A stretch of 16,511 nt of DNA, taken from assembly GCA_946478755.1 (NCBI GenBank), contig CAMLDJ010000108.1, positions 1 to 16,511 of the forward strand. Direction: 5' to 3'. A program made the position numbers and the translations under genes. Position 1 is the first letter of the stretch. The number at the start of each line of letters is the position of its first letter. This DNA comes from an uncultured Pedobacter sp. (GTDB lineage: Bacteria; Bacteroidota; Bacteroidia; Sphingobacteriales; Sphingobacteriaceae). The notes beneath the pieces were generated by a model. That model had not been told where the DNA came from. It worked only from the letters and a program-made list of their open reading frames with translations, and ran no database searches. Of this stretch, positions 9,335 to 16,511 are shown piece by piece.

Positions 9335-9371
9335 CAAAAGTAAGACAATATCTAGTCATTTACTAGTCATT
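9335..9371 (-). promoter_or_regulatory. Promoter of the HPP gene with an 11-bp direct repeat
   Basis: On the minus strand TACTTTTG (complement of 9335-9342) exactly matches the Bacteroidota -7 consensus TAnnTTTG. No TTTG sits at the usual -33 distance. Instead CTAGTCATT (plus-strand reading) occurs twice, at 9352-9360 and 9363-9371, with an 11-bp period. The repeat covers the position a -33 element would have. That layout resembles an activator- or repressor-bound promoter; the bound factor is unknown. Confidence 0.55.
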
Positions 9372-9451
9372 ATATAATAGTTATCATTTGCTGGAAGACA
9401 ACGCATGCCTATCCATCTCGTACTAATTTCTAACTTAAACTTTCTTTCTTA

Positions 9452-9484
9452 TTTGGAATAATCATTTCAAAAAAACTATCTTTA
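9452..9484 (+). promoter_or_regulatory. Candidate promoter of the DoxX gene
   Basis: TTTG at 9452-9455 is followed after 21 bp by TATCTTTA at 9477-9484, one base off the TAnnTTTG -7 consensus. The spacing is within the range reported for Bacteroidota sigma-A promoters. It would give a leader of about 70 nt before the ATG at 9561. The rest of the 9317-9560 spacer holds the HPP promoter and no other feature I can support. Confidence 0.45.
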
Positions 9485-9560
9485 TTACGCAGTTCTATCA
9501 GATGCGTAGTGCATACAAAGAACTATTTGAACAAAAGTTTAAAAAGAAAAATTCTAAACC

Positions 9561-9932
9561 ATGAAAATAGTAAAAACCATCCTTTGCGTATTATTCGGCC
9601 TAATGTTTCTTAATGCCGGCCTTGACAAATTTTTTCATTACATGCCGGTTCCTGAAATGCCTGCAGATATGATGAAGATCTTCCAGGCTTTTGTTGCCAT
9701 CAAATGGTTAATGCCTTTGGTTGCCTGTATCGAAATAACAGGGGGCTTGCTTTTCATATTCCCTAAAACGAGGGCCTTAGGTGCCATTGTAATTCTGCCA
9801 ATAATGATCGGCATTGTATTGCACAATACGATATTTATGCCATCTGGACTGGGACTGGCAGGCGTGATGCTGTTGATCAATGTTTGGATCATTGCCGACA
9901 ACTGGAAGAAATACCAGCCGATGGTGTCCTAG
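9561..9932 (+). CDS. DoxX-family membrane protein
   Basis: A 123-residue, four-helix inner-membrane protein. Hydrophobic segments lie at about 4-20, 42-65, 71-90 and 97-113. The N-terminal LFGLMFLNAGLDKFFHY matches the DoxX pattern (small residues then a Gly/Lys-Phe pair at the end of helix 1). The CIEITGGLLFIFPKTRALGAIVILPIMIG region is the usual second and third helix of the family. DoxX was named for a thiosulfate:quinone oxidoreductase subunit in Acidianus, but most bacterial members are uncharacterised; no redox partner is encoded nearby. It is complete, with an upstream promoter candidate. The lipoprotein gene follows after a 74-nt gap, so co-transcription is possible but not evident. 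Confidence 0.9.
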   Translation: MKIVKTILCVLFGLMFLNAGLDKFFHYMPVPEMPADMMKIFQAFVAIKWLMPLVACIEITGGLLFIFPKTRALGAIVILPIMIGIVLHNTIFMPSGLGLAGVMLLINVWIIADNWKKYQPMVS

Positions 9933-10006
9933 CATGATGAATTGCATAGGTTTGAACCGGGAAAACAATGTCTTTAAATTATTGTTACTCCTAATAAAGC
10001 CATTAT

Positions 10007-10495
10007 ATGAGACTTTCCTTTTTAATATCTGCGCTCTTTATCACTGCTTTGACGTCGTGTACCACTGAAAATAAGAATAGGGCTGGCGACAGTACCGAAG
10101 TAATTGCTGTTGATACAACTTTTACCGCAACAGCGCCTAAAGAGAACCGCAGCGATTGCTATATTTATATTAAAAACAGGGACACCGCCACCTTAAAATT
10201 GAATATTACAGGGGAAGAACTTACCGGGGAGCTCGACTACAAGCTATTTGAAAAAGACAGCAACACCGGTAAAATCGCCGGAGAAATGAAAGGTGATACG
10301 ATTATTGCTGAATATATCTTCGATTCGGAGGGCATGAGATCGGTAAGAGAGGTTGTCTTTGTAAAAAAGGACGATGGCAATATTTATGAAGGTACTGGCG
10401 ATGTCATGGAGAAAGACGGGAAAATGGTCTTCAAAAACCGCTCTACTCTAAAGTTCAGCCCGACTATGGTATTTACCAAAACCAATTGCAAGTAG
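10007..10495 (+). CDS. Lipoprotein of unknown function
   Basis: A 162-residue exported lipoprotein. The signal peptide is MRLSFLISALFITALTSC with lipobox LTSC, so Cys18 would be lipidated. A Thr/Glu/Asn-rich linker follows. The remainder looks like an all-beta fold: CYIYIKNRDTATLKLNITGEELTGELDYKLFEKDSNTGKIAGEMKGDTIIAEYIFDSEG alternates strands with turns. The order, GELDY then GKIAGEMKGDTI, resembles small Bacteroidota lipoproteins that share such a barrel, but I cannot name a family. A second cysteine pair (Cys51 and the penultimate Cys161) could form a disulfide. The stop is 3 nt from the convergent end of the MG2 operon, and no terminator is visible between them. Confidence 0.85.
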   Translation: MRLSFLISALFITALTSCTTENKNRAGDSTEVIAVDTTFTATAPKENRSDCYIYIKNRDTATLKLNITGEELTGELDYKLFEKDSNTGKIAGEMKGDTIIAEYIFDSEGMRSVREVVFVKKDDGNIYEGTGDVMEKDGKMVFKNRSTLKFSPTMVFTKTNCK

Positions 10496-10498
10496 TCT

Positions 10499-12859
10499 TC
10501 AAGGGCTTACATTTATATAAGCAGGTATTCTTAACGATCCCATGCTGCCGTTCATATCGCTTCCATCTATGGTTATGGAATAGGTAGTTGGTTGGTCGGC
10601 TGCATAAAATGAGACCGTCGCCTCTCCTTTTTCATTAGTAACAATATTAGGTTTCCAATAAATGGTTGAGCGAATATCAATTCCTGTTGTATCCTTCCCG
10701 GAGTATCTGGGACTATAAAACTTTCCGGGCAGCGAAAAAGCGAGCGGCTTATACAAATACGTTCCTGGAGTCCGTTTCATAAAAGGCCCCCTGCCATTTC
10801 GGGTGGTGATCTCTATGTAGGAATAATCTATCCCTGAAGCCCCTCCTACTCCGGTCAATCCGCCTTTCCCGCGAAAAAAGGTTTCGGCCTGACTTAAAAA
10901 CTTACCGTTATATTTTGCATTAAAGGATGCATTATACATGACTTCTATTCCTTTCACATCTTCTGCCCTGAAATATTCCAGGTTGGTTTTTATATGTAAA
11001 TAGCGTTCCTGCAGGCCTTCCGATGAGTCATCGGCCGGCCCCATCAGCTGCCAGTATTCATAACTTTGATCCAGATCTATTCCATCCATGATAATTTTAA
11101 CCAATTGATTTTTAAGCATCAGCCCAAACTTTCTTATTTTAGATGGTGGATATATATAGCTACCGGTAGCCAAACCGGGCACCCGTTCTATCAGCAAATC
11201 ATACAAGGATTTTTTACCTTCTCTTAACAGGTCTTTTTCTGTTAGCACCTGATCGGCCCTGCCTTCCCCGTTCAAATTGTGGGAGCCTCTTACAATTTTT
11301 TTTGCCTCAATGTTTACCTCGTCCAATAACCTGCCACTCACTTTATCCTGCTGTTGCTTTAGCGATATGATTTTTCTGGTTTTTTGTACAAAGCTTGTAT
11401 CATTTACAGCAGCTTCCATTGAATAATTTACTGGCAAAGTACGGAATGCTGGCGGTCCCCATTCATCCAGTTCCAGGTTTACTAAGAAATTTTTACCCTT
11501 TTTATTGGTGGCCTGTATTTTATAAACCGCTGTATCAGAAATGGGGATATTTTTAAATACAAACCTCCCGTCTGCTTCCGCAACAGTATCCATAAACAGC
11601 AGTGGCTTTTGCGAAAATAAGCTAATTTTAGCGCCGCCCACACCTGCAAAAGTTGAATTTACCCTTCCAGTGATCATAAACTCTGGTTCGGCCTTATACC
11701 TGGGTTCTTTTTTCTGCTGCAGATCTTTCCAGTTATAGCCTACCCAGCCCTCAGCCAAAATCAAGCTATCCAGTGCAAGCTGTGCAGCAGCTGTGCCATT
11801 GGTATAGTCATCAGCATCTTTAATTTGGTTTTTCAATTCTGAGGACAAGAACATATAGTGATTTATATCCCCTTTTTTTGGATGACGATGTTCAACTTGA
11901 CCATCATCTGTTACCGCCAATGAAAAACTCCCCTGTACCGGCTCATTGTTTTTGTCAATAACCCTGAGGTGTAAGGTGATGCTATCCCTTCTTTTATATT
12001 CGGTACGGTCTGTGCTGATGTTAATTGTGAGCTGATCCTGCTGGTCAATATAAATCATTCTTTCATTAATGGATTGCAGGTTTCTATTCATAAGTGTAAA
12101 GCGGGCTATACCTGTTGGAAATAGTGCTTTCTCTATAACATTTACCACTTTCCCATTTTTCAGATCAACCGGAACGGCATAGCAAATTACCCCTCTGGAC
12201 TGACCGATGAGATAATAACCGAACAGATTCCTGGCCTCCCCTTCGGCGGTTATGGTAATCGCTAAGCTGGTTTCCCCAGGTGATTTTTTTATCGCTAAAC
12301 CAGTATTTTTATGAATACTGCCACGGGTTACGTCGCTTTTAACCGGCGTTTTCAAGACTTTAGCGGTACCAGGCAGCTGACCATTATTGATATAGATATT
12401 GGTCGTATAGGCAGCGTCTTCGCCAAAATTAAGCATCCACGTTGTATAAGCACGAAGCAAATAATTTCCCGTTGGCAGGTCTTTTCCATCTAAGCTGATG
12501 TTGCCCCATCCCAAGCCATATCTGGCCGGAAACCTTATTCTTTTTAATACCTGATTTTCACGACTAACAAGCTCGATATAAAATATACCACTTTTTTCTG
12601 AGGGTAGTAAATAAGGTCCTTCAAATAAATAAGCTTTAAACCAAAGGGTATCACCCACAGAATAATTTGACTTGTCGAGATGCAGATATATTTTTTCTAC
12701 AGGCATGTTTTGCCGAATGGTGTCCATTAATTCCTTTACCTGTTTCGTCTGGTTGATCGGAAAGGGCTGGGCCTGAGCCTCAATTGTTGTGCTGAAAAAC
12801 AGAACCACAAATAAAACAGCTAGACTAAAAGATAGTCCCGCGCTTTCTTCTCGTTTCAT
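10499..12859 (-). CDS. Secreted MG2 / carboxypeptidase-regulatory / TonB-plug-like protein
   Basis: A 786-residue exported protein with a signal peptide (hydrophobic 9-24, cleavage near AQA 28-30). Parts in order: an MG2 macroglobulin-type domain at about 53-160 (EKIYLHLDKSNYSVGDTLWF, then LPTGNYLLRAYTTWM); a second beta-sandwich at about 275-320 (TDRTEYKRRDSITLHLRV, SFSLAVTDDG); a carboxypeptidase-regulatory-like domain at about 395-465 (ITGRVNSTFAGVGGAKISLF, GRFVFKNIP); a plug-like region at about 535-690 (SLYDLLIERVPGL, VKIIMDGIDLD, VKGIEVMYN, IEITTRNG); and an alpha-2-macroglobulin-like end (GEATVSFYAADQPTTYSITIDG). There is no beta-barrel, so it is not a transporter. This architecture recurs in Bacteroidota with no proven function; an outer-membrane or surface role is inferred. 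Its ATG overlaps the preceding gene by 35 nt, suggesting coupled translation. It is the last gene of the GH27/GH28 operon. Confidence 0.9.
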   Translation of the reverse strand: MKREESAGLSFSLAVLFVVLFFSTTIEAQAQPFPINQTKQVKELMDTIRQNMPVEKIYLHLDKSNYSVGDTLWFKAYLFEGPYLLPSEKSGIFYIELVSRENQVLKRIRFPARYGLGWGNISLDGKDLPTGNYLLRAYTTWMLNFGEDAAYTTNIYINNGQLPGTAKVLKTPVKSDVTRGSIHKNTGLAIKKSPGETSLAITITAEGEARNLFGYYLIGQSRGVICYAVPVDLKNGKVVNVIEKALFPTGIARFTLMNRNLQSINERMIYIDQQDQLTINISTDRTEYKRRDSITLHLRVIDKNNEPVQGSFSLAVTDDGQVEHRHPKKGDINHYMFLSSELKNQIKDADDYTNGTAAAQLALDSLILAEGWVGYNWKDLQQKKEPRYKAEPEFMITGRVNSTFAGVGGAKISLFSQKPLLFMDTVAEADGRFVFKNIPISDTAVYKIQATNKKGKNFLVNLELDEWGPPAFRTLPVNYSMEAAVNDTSFVQKTRKIISLKQQQDKVSGRLLDEVNIEAKKIVRGSHNLNGEGRADQVLTEKDLLREGKKSLYDLLIERVPGLATGSYIYPPSKIRKFGLMLKNQLVKIIMDGIDLDQSYEYWQLMGPADDSSEGLQERYLHIKTNLEYFRAEDVKGIEVMYNASFNAKYNGKFLSQAETFFRGKGGLTGVGGASGIDYSYIEITTRNGRGPFMKRTPGTYLYKPLAFSLPGKFYSPRYSGKDTTGIDIRSTIYWKPNIVTNEKGEATVSFYAADQPTTYSITIDGSDMNGSMGSLRIPAYINVSP

Positions 12860-13352
12860 TTATGTAAGTTTTTCTACCCTGTATGTCATTTGCTATATCC
12901 ATTAAAAGTACAAACAATTTTTTTGAAAGTGCCTTTTCTGCTCCGGTATAGGAAATATCATTTTTAAAGACATGAGTGCTTTCTCCCAGTGCCGAAGCTG
13001 CTACTGTTAAATTGTATTTGCCACTAAACTCAATACGGTTGAGATTGATCACACCGGTAAAAACATAAGCCGCTTTGCCCCCTTCGACAATCGAATCTCC
13101 GGTTGAAACGATAGCCAACTTTCGGTTTATGCTTACCTGGTAGCCTCTTTTTACCAGCGCGGTTTGCAAAAGGAACAGATTTTGGTTGACAGATTTGTCA
13201 TTTTCGATCAAGAGCTTGTTCACACCTTTGAAAAGTACCGAATCCGATACCTGTTTTTTTATAGGGTTCTTTTTCGCGGGCCCTGCAGTTTTTTTGACCT
13301 GGCACAACCCGATAACCGGCATCAATAGCAGGAAGAGCAACAGTGTTTTCAT
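12825..13352 (-). CDS. Small secreted protein of unknown function
   Basis: A 175-residue exported protein with a clear signal peptide (MKTLLLFLLLMPVIGLCQ, cleavage likely just before or after Gln18). A Lys/Pro-rich linker (KKTAGPAKKNPIKKQ) follows, then a mixed alpha/beta domain of about 130 residues: LLIENDKSVNQNLFLLQTALVKRGY looks helical and KLAIVSTGDSI, AYVFTGVINL and IEFSGKYNLTVAA look like strands. The pattern faintly recalls the DUF4468-type TBP-like fold of Bacteroidota secreted proteins, but I would not assign it. The C-terminus is basic (NETRRKRGTIF); that stretch overlaps the start of the next gene by 35 nt. It begins 3 nt after the GH28-like gene stop, so it is part of the same operon, and it may be a partner of the MG2 protein encoded immediately downstream. 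Confidence 0.85.
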   Translation of the reverse strand: MKTLLLFLLLMPVIGLCQVKKTAGPAKKNPIKKQVSDSVLFKGVNKLLIENDKSVNQNLFLLQTALVKRGYQVSINRKLAIVSTGDSIVEGGKAAYVFTGVINLNRIEFSGKYNLTVAASALGESTHVFKNDISYTGAEKALSKKLFVLLMDIANDIQGRKTYINETRRKRGTIF

Positions 13353-13355
13353 TTT

Positions 13356-15032
13356 TTATGTTCTTAATTTCAGCGATTGCGCATTGGCCCCTCCACTGTA
13401 AACTACTTTTGTCAAAGCCTTTCTGAACTCACCACCATCAATTGCGATCGCTTCGTTTGATTTCCCCTCCAGACTCAACAAAACCTTGCATTCACTTAAC
13501 ACCCTCGTTGCAGTAAATAACAGGTCCTTTGAATTGACTACTCTTAATAATGATGGAGCATCTGTACTGCCTTGTACGCTTAAGCCATTTATGGAAGCAT
13601 CCTGTACATGATCAAAAACAATAGCTGGCCTGCAATCATTATTTTCAAACTCAAACCGTACATTTTGCAAGGTTAAGCCCTTTACATTCCTGGCGTACAA
13701 GCCATAGGCCGGGGGACCGCCAGGCGCAGCATCCCAGACACCAAAATATTCGGCAGCAATTTCTGGAACATCGTATTTAGCAGCCTGGGCTAATGTACCG
13801 CCCCCCGCATAGGTTACATGTACATCCGTAAAGCTGATGTTTTCGAGGTAGTGATCGCCCATGGCATTCAGGGTAATGCAGGAGTTCTTTTCCCCTTCCT
13901 TGATATTGAGGTCAAAATGGATATCGGGATGGGGTACAGGCATTGCAACTACAGATGCCCTGATCCCATTAAACGAAATGTTGCGGACAAAAGGCTTTCC
14001 TGCTGGTTGATTATTGCCCTGGTTACTATTAGATACACCGCTAAACCCGATCCCGATTGGCCCCGTCACATTTTTCATGATGATGTTAGAGAAGCTAAAA
14101 TTCTCGATGCTCGCCCTGCCTGCACTGATTTTTATCGGGCAGCCATAAGTATCATAAATGAGACAATTAGAAACAGTAATGTTTTGAGACTCACCGCCGC
14201 CAAAACGAAATATAGACCATCGTGTACTGAAGCTGCAATTTGTGACGGTTACAAATTTATTGCTGCCAAATAAAGCGCAGGCATCGTCCTGACACTGTAC
14301 GTCGCAATTGGTCATGTGTACATACTGACAGCTGTTGAAATGAAAACCATCATTGTTTTTATTTACACGATTATAAATCCTTACGCCATCGATGTATACC
14401 TGTTTGCATTGCAACAAACGCATACAATGGTAGGCGCTGGCCTGTAAAAAGGTGTCGTGCAGGCGGAGTTCGGTACATTGATAAAAAATAAACAGATGGG
14501 GACGATCGAAATTACCGTCAACTCCCTTTTGCCCCGGCCCGGTATTGTCTCCTTTTCCGTTATAAAATGCCAGTCCATTTCCATCGATTGTCCCTTTACC
14601 TTCAATACTTAACCTTTCTGCGTTTACCGCATACAGGAAGACAATGTTACCGTTTCCGGCCGGCACACCTTTACCGGCAGTATAATCCTCTCTTTTAGGG
14701 CTTCCCAGCAGTTTACTACCGGCAGATAAATGGAAGGTTACGTTAGATTTTAATTGTAGGGTGCCCGACATAAATATCCCTGCAGGAATGAATACAACGC
14801 CCCCCTCTGCTGCGCTACAAGCATCTATAGCCGCCTGTATCCCCGGGGTATCCAGTGTTTTTCCATCTCCTTTTGCCCCGAAATCCCTGACATCATAAAT
14901 AGCTGTTTTAGCTGCCGTTTCGGGCATTTTGGCACTGATCACAGCAGCACCGGCCAGGGTTAAGGCCGGAACCGAAACCTGACCCAACCAGGCCCGACGT
15001 GAAAGTTGTTCTGATGATTTCCGATTGATCAT
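13356..15032 (-). CDS. GH28-like right-handed beta-helix protein with Tat-type signal
   Basis: Polygalacturonase-like enzyme or carbohydrate-binding homologue, 558 residues. The N-terminus has a twin-arginine motif SRRAWLG (11-17) followed by a hydrophobic stretch (20-34), suggesting Tat export. The beta-helix opens with YDVRDFGAKGDGKTLDTPGIQAAID (46-70), the usual start of GH28 and pectate-lyase-3 proteins. Of the GH28 active-site motifs, the N-x-D equivalent is NND (226-228) and the double Asp is at 249-250. The Gly-His-Gly motif is absent: there is no histidine at all between Asp250 and Lys301. The RIK motif appears as PIK (299-301). An Arg at 276 (FRFGGG) might substitute. The three-Asp core suggests hydrolysis is still possible; substrate and activity are uncertain. 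The start ATG overlaps the preceding stop as ATGA. Confidence 0.88.
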   Translation of the reverse strand: MINRKSSEQLSRRAWLGQVSVPALTLAGAAVISAKMPETAAKTAIYDVRDFGAKGDGKTLDTPGIQAAIDACSAAEGGVVFIPAGIFMSGTLQLKSNVTFHLSAGSKLLGSPKREDYTAGKGVPAGNGNIVFLYAVNAERLSIEGKGTIDGNGLAFYNGKGDNTGPGQKGVDGNFDRPHLFIFYQCTELRLHDTFLQASAYHCMRLLQCKQVYIDGVRIYNRVNKNNDGFHFNSCQYVHMTNCDVQCQDDACALFGSNKFVTVTNCSFSTRWSIFRFGGGESQNITVSNCLIYDTYGCPIKISAGRASIENFSFSNIIMKNVTGPIGIGFSGVSNSNQGNNQPAGKPFVRNISFNGIRASVVAMPVPHPDIHFDLNIKEGEKNSCITLNAMGDHYLENISFTDVHVTYAGGGTLAQAAKYDVPEIAAEYFGVWDAAPGGPPAYGLYARNVKGLTLQNVRFEFENNDCRPAIVFDHVQDASINGLSVQGSTDAPSLLRVVNSKDLLFTATRVLSECKVLLSLEGKSNEAIAIDGGEFRKALTKVVYSGGANAQSLKLRT

Positions 15033-15502
15033 TGCTTATTAAATTTAAGTGTCAATATGGCCTTTGGCGCTTCTATGATTTCTCCTGTTTCCTTGTCTTC
15101 GTATTTAATGTTCCTGTAATTCGCCGTCCATGCCATATTCGTTTCTGATGCTTCAGCGATTGTCCATATATGTGCATCAAAAATTGTTGCGCCGTAGAGT
15201 TCAATATAAATGATATTGCTTTCCTCTACGAGGTTATATTTTGAATCCAAAACCTCCGAACTGCGCGTTGCGATACTGACTTTCAAGTTTTTCATAAAGT
15301 TAATCTCGCCAGCAAGACTACTGTTGTCCAACACTTCTTCATACTCTTTTTGGCCAGACTGGTCATAATAACTTATTTTATTGGACGTCACCGACCATTT
15401 ACCCATCAGGGTGTTGTTCATTTTTACAACCTGTGAATCATCTTTTTTGCACCCGATAACAGCTACTGCCATAAATGCGATCAATAACAATTTATTCATC
15501 AT
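15029..15502 (-). CDS. Small lipoprotein, lipocalin-like
   Basis: A 157-residue lipoprotein. Signal peptide and lipobox VIGC place the lipidated cysteine at residue 18 (ATG at 15502; a second ATG directly follows and would shorten it by one). The mature part opens with KKDDSQVVKMNNTLMGKWSVTSNKISYYDQSG, the LxGxWxxxS start common to Bacteroidota lipocalin-like lipoproteins. Further strands follow (YIELYGATIFDAHIWTIAEAS, MAWTANYRNIKYEDKETGEI, APKAILTLKFNKQ), consistent with an up-and-down beta-barrel. The ligand is unknown. It starts 2 nt after the GH27 gene stop and ends in an ATGA overlap with the GH28-like gene, so it lies between two glycoside-hydrolase-type genes of one operon. That position suggests a surface role in the same polysaccharide pathway. 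Confidence 0.85.
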   Translation of the reverse strand: MMNKLLLIAFMAVAVIGCKKDDSQVVKMNNTLMGKWSVTSNKISYYDQSGQKEYEEVLDNSSLAGEINFMKNLKVSIATRSSEVLDSKYNLVEESNIIYIELYGATIFDAHIWTIAEASETNMAWTANYRNIKYEDKETGEIIEAPKAILTLKFNKQ

Positions 15503-15504
15503 TC

Positions 15505-16511
15505 TTACTTAACAGGAAACATGCGAAGCATAACCACGCCATGCTGTGGAATCATTGCTTTATATTCATGTTCAAATATTCCCAGATCTTTCTGGCGCCA
15601 TAAGTCGCGCACCTTGTATTTGCCTTTGATGCCCAGGTCAACCCATTTCACAGTCAGTTCCTTGCTTCCTGCATCTGCCAGATTAAATAAACCCGCAGCT
15701 TTACTACCATCTTCCATATCTTTTGCCATTACCCCAATCTCGCCTTCTTTTGCAACTACGGTAGCCTGTTTGCCTAGTGGATCCTGGTTTACAGCATTCA
15801 CCTCATCGTTTGTAAGCAGACTTAAGGTAAACTCGTCCAGTTTTGAAATGTCATTTCCCAACAGCAGCGGCACTGCCATCAGACACCAGGCACTCATATG
15901 CGTGTATTGCTCGTCAGGGGTTAATTTAGAAGGCCACTTTTCTGCTGAATTCCAACCTACTACACCCAATATCATCATATCCGGATCATTCCAATGACCA
16001 GGACGGGCAAATTTCGCCCATTTGTCCTGTGTAAAAATCCGGCTTTTCATGCTTTTCCAGTTGTCTTTAATGTCGCCACCTGTTCGCCATGCATTAGATA
16101 CCTTCGACACATCTTTAATGTTTTCGAAGGGAGTGCTGTTAGATAAACTATATACTACGTCACGTCCGCTTCCTCTGAGCGCATCATACATGGCCTTTGT
16201 TTCTGGTAGTTCAATCGGGTTCCAATCGTACTTCAGGTAATCAAATCCCCATTCGGCAAATTGCCGGGCATCATTGTCCCAGAAATGAAAGGTCCCTATG
16301 GCATAAGGAAGCTGTTTTTTGTTGCGCGGAATGTTTTCTTTTGTACGTTCAAATATTCCTCCAGTATTCATAGACGAGCCACCCGTACGGTGACCATACG
16401 ATTCTACCCAAGGGGTTGAATAAGTGCCGATTTTAAGTCCAAGACCATGTACATCATCCACCAATTTCTGCATATCCGGAAACCGGCTGCTGTCTGGAAG
16501 TATTGCATGAT
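15505..16511 (-). CDS. GH27 alpha-galactosidase-type glycoside hydrolase (partial, 5' end outside window)
   Basis: Clan GH-D enzyme, most likely releasing terminal alpha-galactose from plant polysaccharides or oligosaccharides; beta-L-arabinopyranosidase activity also occurs in GH27. The reading frame stays open to the window edge, so the ATG at 16473 is internal: upstream codons give ILPDSSRFPDM, joining MQKLVDDVHGLGLKIGTYS, the expected GH27 order. In numbering from that Met, the nucleophile is Asp83 (YLKYDWN) and the acid/base is Asp134 (WRTGGDIKDNW), by comparison with human alpha-galactosidase A Asp170 and Asp231. The RPGHWNDPDMM motif, the VPLLLGNDISKL segment and a C-terminal beta-domain (to VVMLRMFPVK) complete the fold. 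The insertion after the TYS strand (GGSSMNTGGIFERTKENIPR) lies where bacterial members differ from animal ones. It is followed after 2 nt by the lipoprotein gene. Confidence 0.93.
   Translation of the reverse strand, partial: HAILPDSSRFPDMQKLVDDVHGLGLKIGTYSTPWVESYGHRTGGSSMNTGGIFERTKENIPRNKKQLPYAIGTFHFWDNDARQFAEWGFDYLKYDWNPIELPETKAMYDALRGSGRDVVYSLSNSTPFENIKDVSKVSNAWRTGGDIKDNWKSMKSRIFTQDKWAKFARPGHWNDPDMMILGVVGWNSAEKWPSKLTPDEQYTHMSAWCLMAVPLLLGNDISKLDEFTLSLLTNDEVNAVNQDPLGKQATVVAKEGEIGVMAKDMEDGSKAAGLFNLADAGSKELTVKWVDLGIKGKYKVRDLWRQKDLGIFEHEYKAMIPQHGVVMLRMFPVK

Noticed and set aside
9964..9986. AACAAT / ATTGTT hairpin between the DoxX and lipoprotein genes
   Set aside because: Six A+T-rich pairs with an 11-nt loop and no U-run directly after; too weak for a terminator.
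13818..14273. Plus-strand frame of about 150 codons within the GH28-like gene
   Set aside because: Fully inside a well-supported gene on the other strand; the translation shows no domain or signal peptide.
15521..15997. Plus-strand frame of about 158 codons within the GH27 gene
   Set aside because: Shadow of the GH27 coding sequence; Ser/Thr/Pro-rich with no recognisable fold.
10499..16511. A classical polysaccharide utilisation locus
   Set aside because: No SusC/SusD pair, sensor or anti-sigma gene is visible in the window; only the enzymes and accessory proteins are present, so the term is not applied.

Overview
The window looks like chromosomal DNA from a Bacteroidota bacterium, most likely a Sphingobacteriaceae member (Pedobacter or Mucilaginibacter-like). 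The signs are a TonB-dependent receptor, a monomeric NADP-isocitrate dehydrogenase, MG2/carboxypeptidase-regulatory/plug-domain proteins, a short SSB paralogue, a GH27/GH28 gene cluster, A+T-rich spacers, and a TAnnTTTG-type -7 element. The genus is inferred from protein character only. No rRNA, tRNA, CRISPR array, IS element or prophage gene was seen.

Layout. Left edge to 1730 (+): dnaX, the DNA polymerase III clamp-loader subunit gamma/tau, with its 5' end outside the window. It carries a run of ten A residues exactly where the ATPase core gives way to a Pro/Ala linker, and stop codons follow at once in both alternative frames. 1733-2152 (-): a very acidic, probably disordered small protein, convergent with dnaX. 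2305-4524 (-): monomeric isocitrate dehydrogenase with a clear intrinsic terminator. 4817-6883 (+): TonB-dependent outer-membrane receptor, transcribed divergently from icd. 6942-7304 (-): short SSB with its own terminator. 7568-7915 (+): small zinc-ribbon protein. The ssb/zinc-ribbon spacer holds a 40-bp near-perfect palindrome. 7998-8735 (+): exported ThuA-domain protein. 8741-9316 (-): HPP-family membrane protein with a good -7 element and an 11-bp direct repeat upstream. 9561-9932 (+): DoxX-family membrane protein. 10007-10495 (+): lipoprotein.

The right third (10499 to the right edge, all -) is one tightly packed operon. In transcription order it encodes a GH27 alpha-galactosidase-type enzyme (cut by the window edge), a small lipoprotein, a Tat-type GH28-like beta-helix protein, a small secreted protein of unknown function, and a large MG2/plug-like secreted protein. 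Junctions are 2 nt apart, a 4-nt overlap, 3 nt apart and a 35-nt overlap. The GH27/GH28 pair points to breakdown of galactose-decorated pectin-type polysaccharide. No SusC/SusD pair is visible.

Most noteworthy: (1) the dnaX A10 slippery run, which predicts a truncated gamma-like protein; (2) the carbohydrate operon ending in two poorly understood secreted proteins, with a GH28 homologue lacking the usual catalytic-site His and Arg; (3) the 40-bp palindrome next to ssb.
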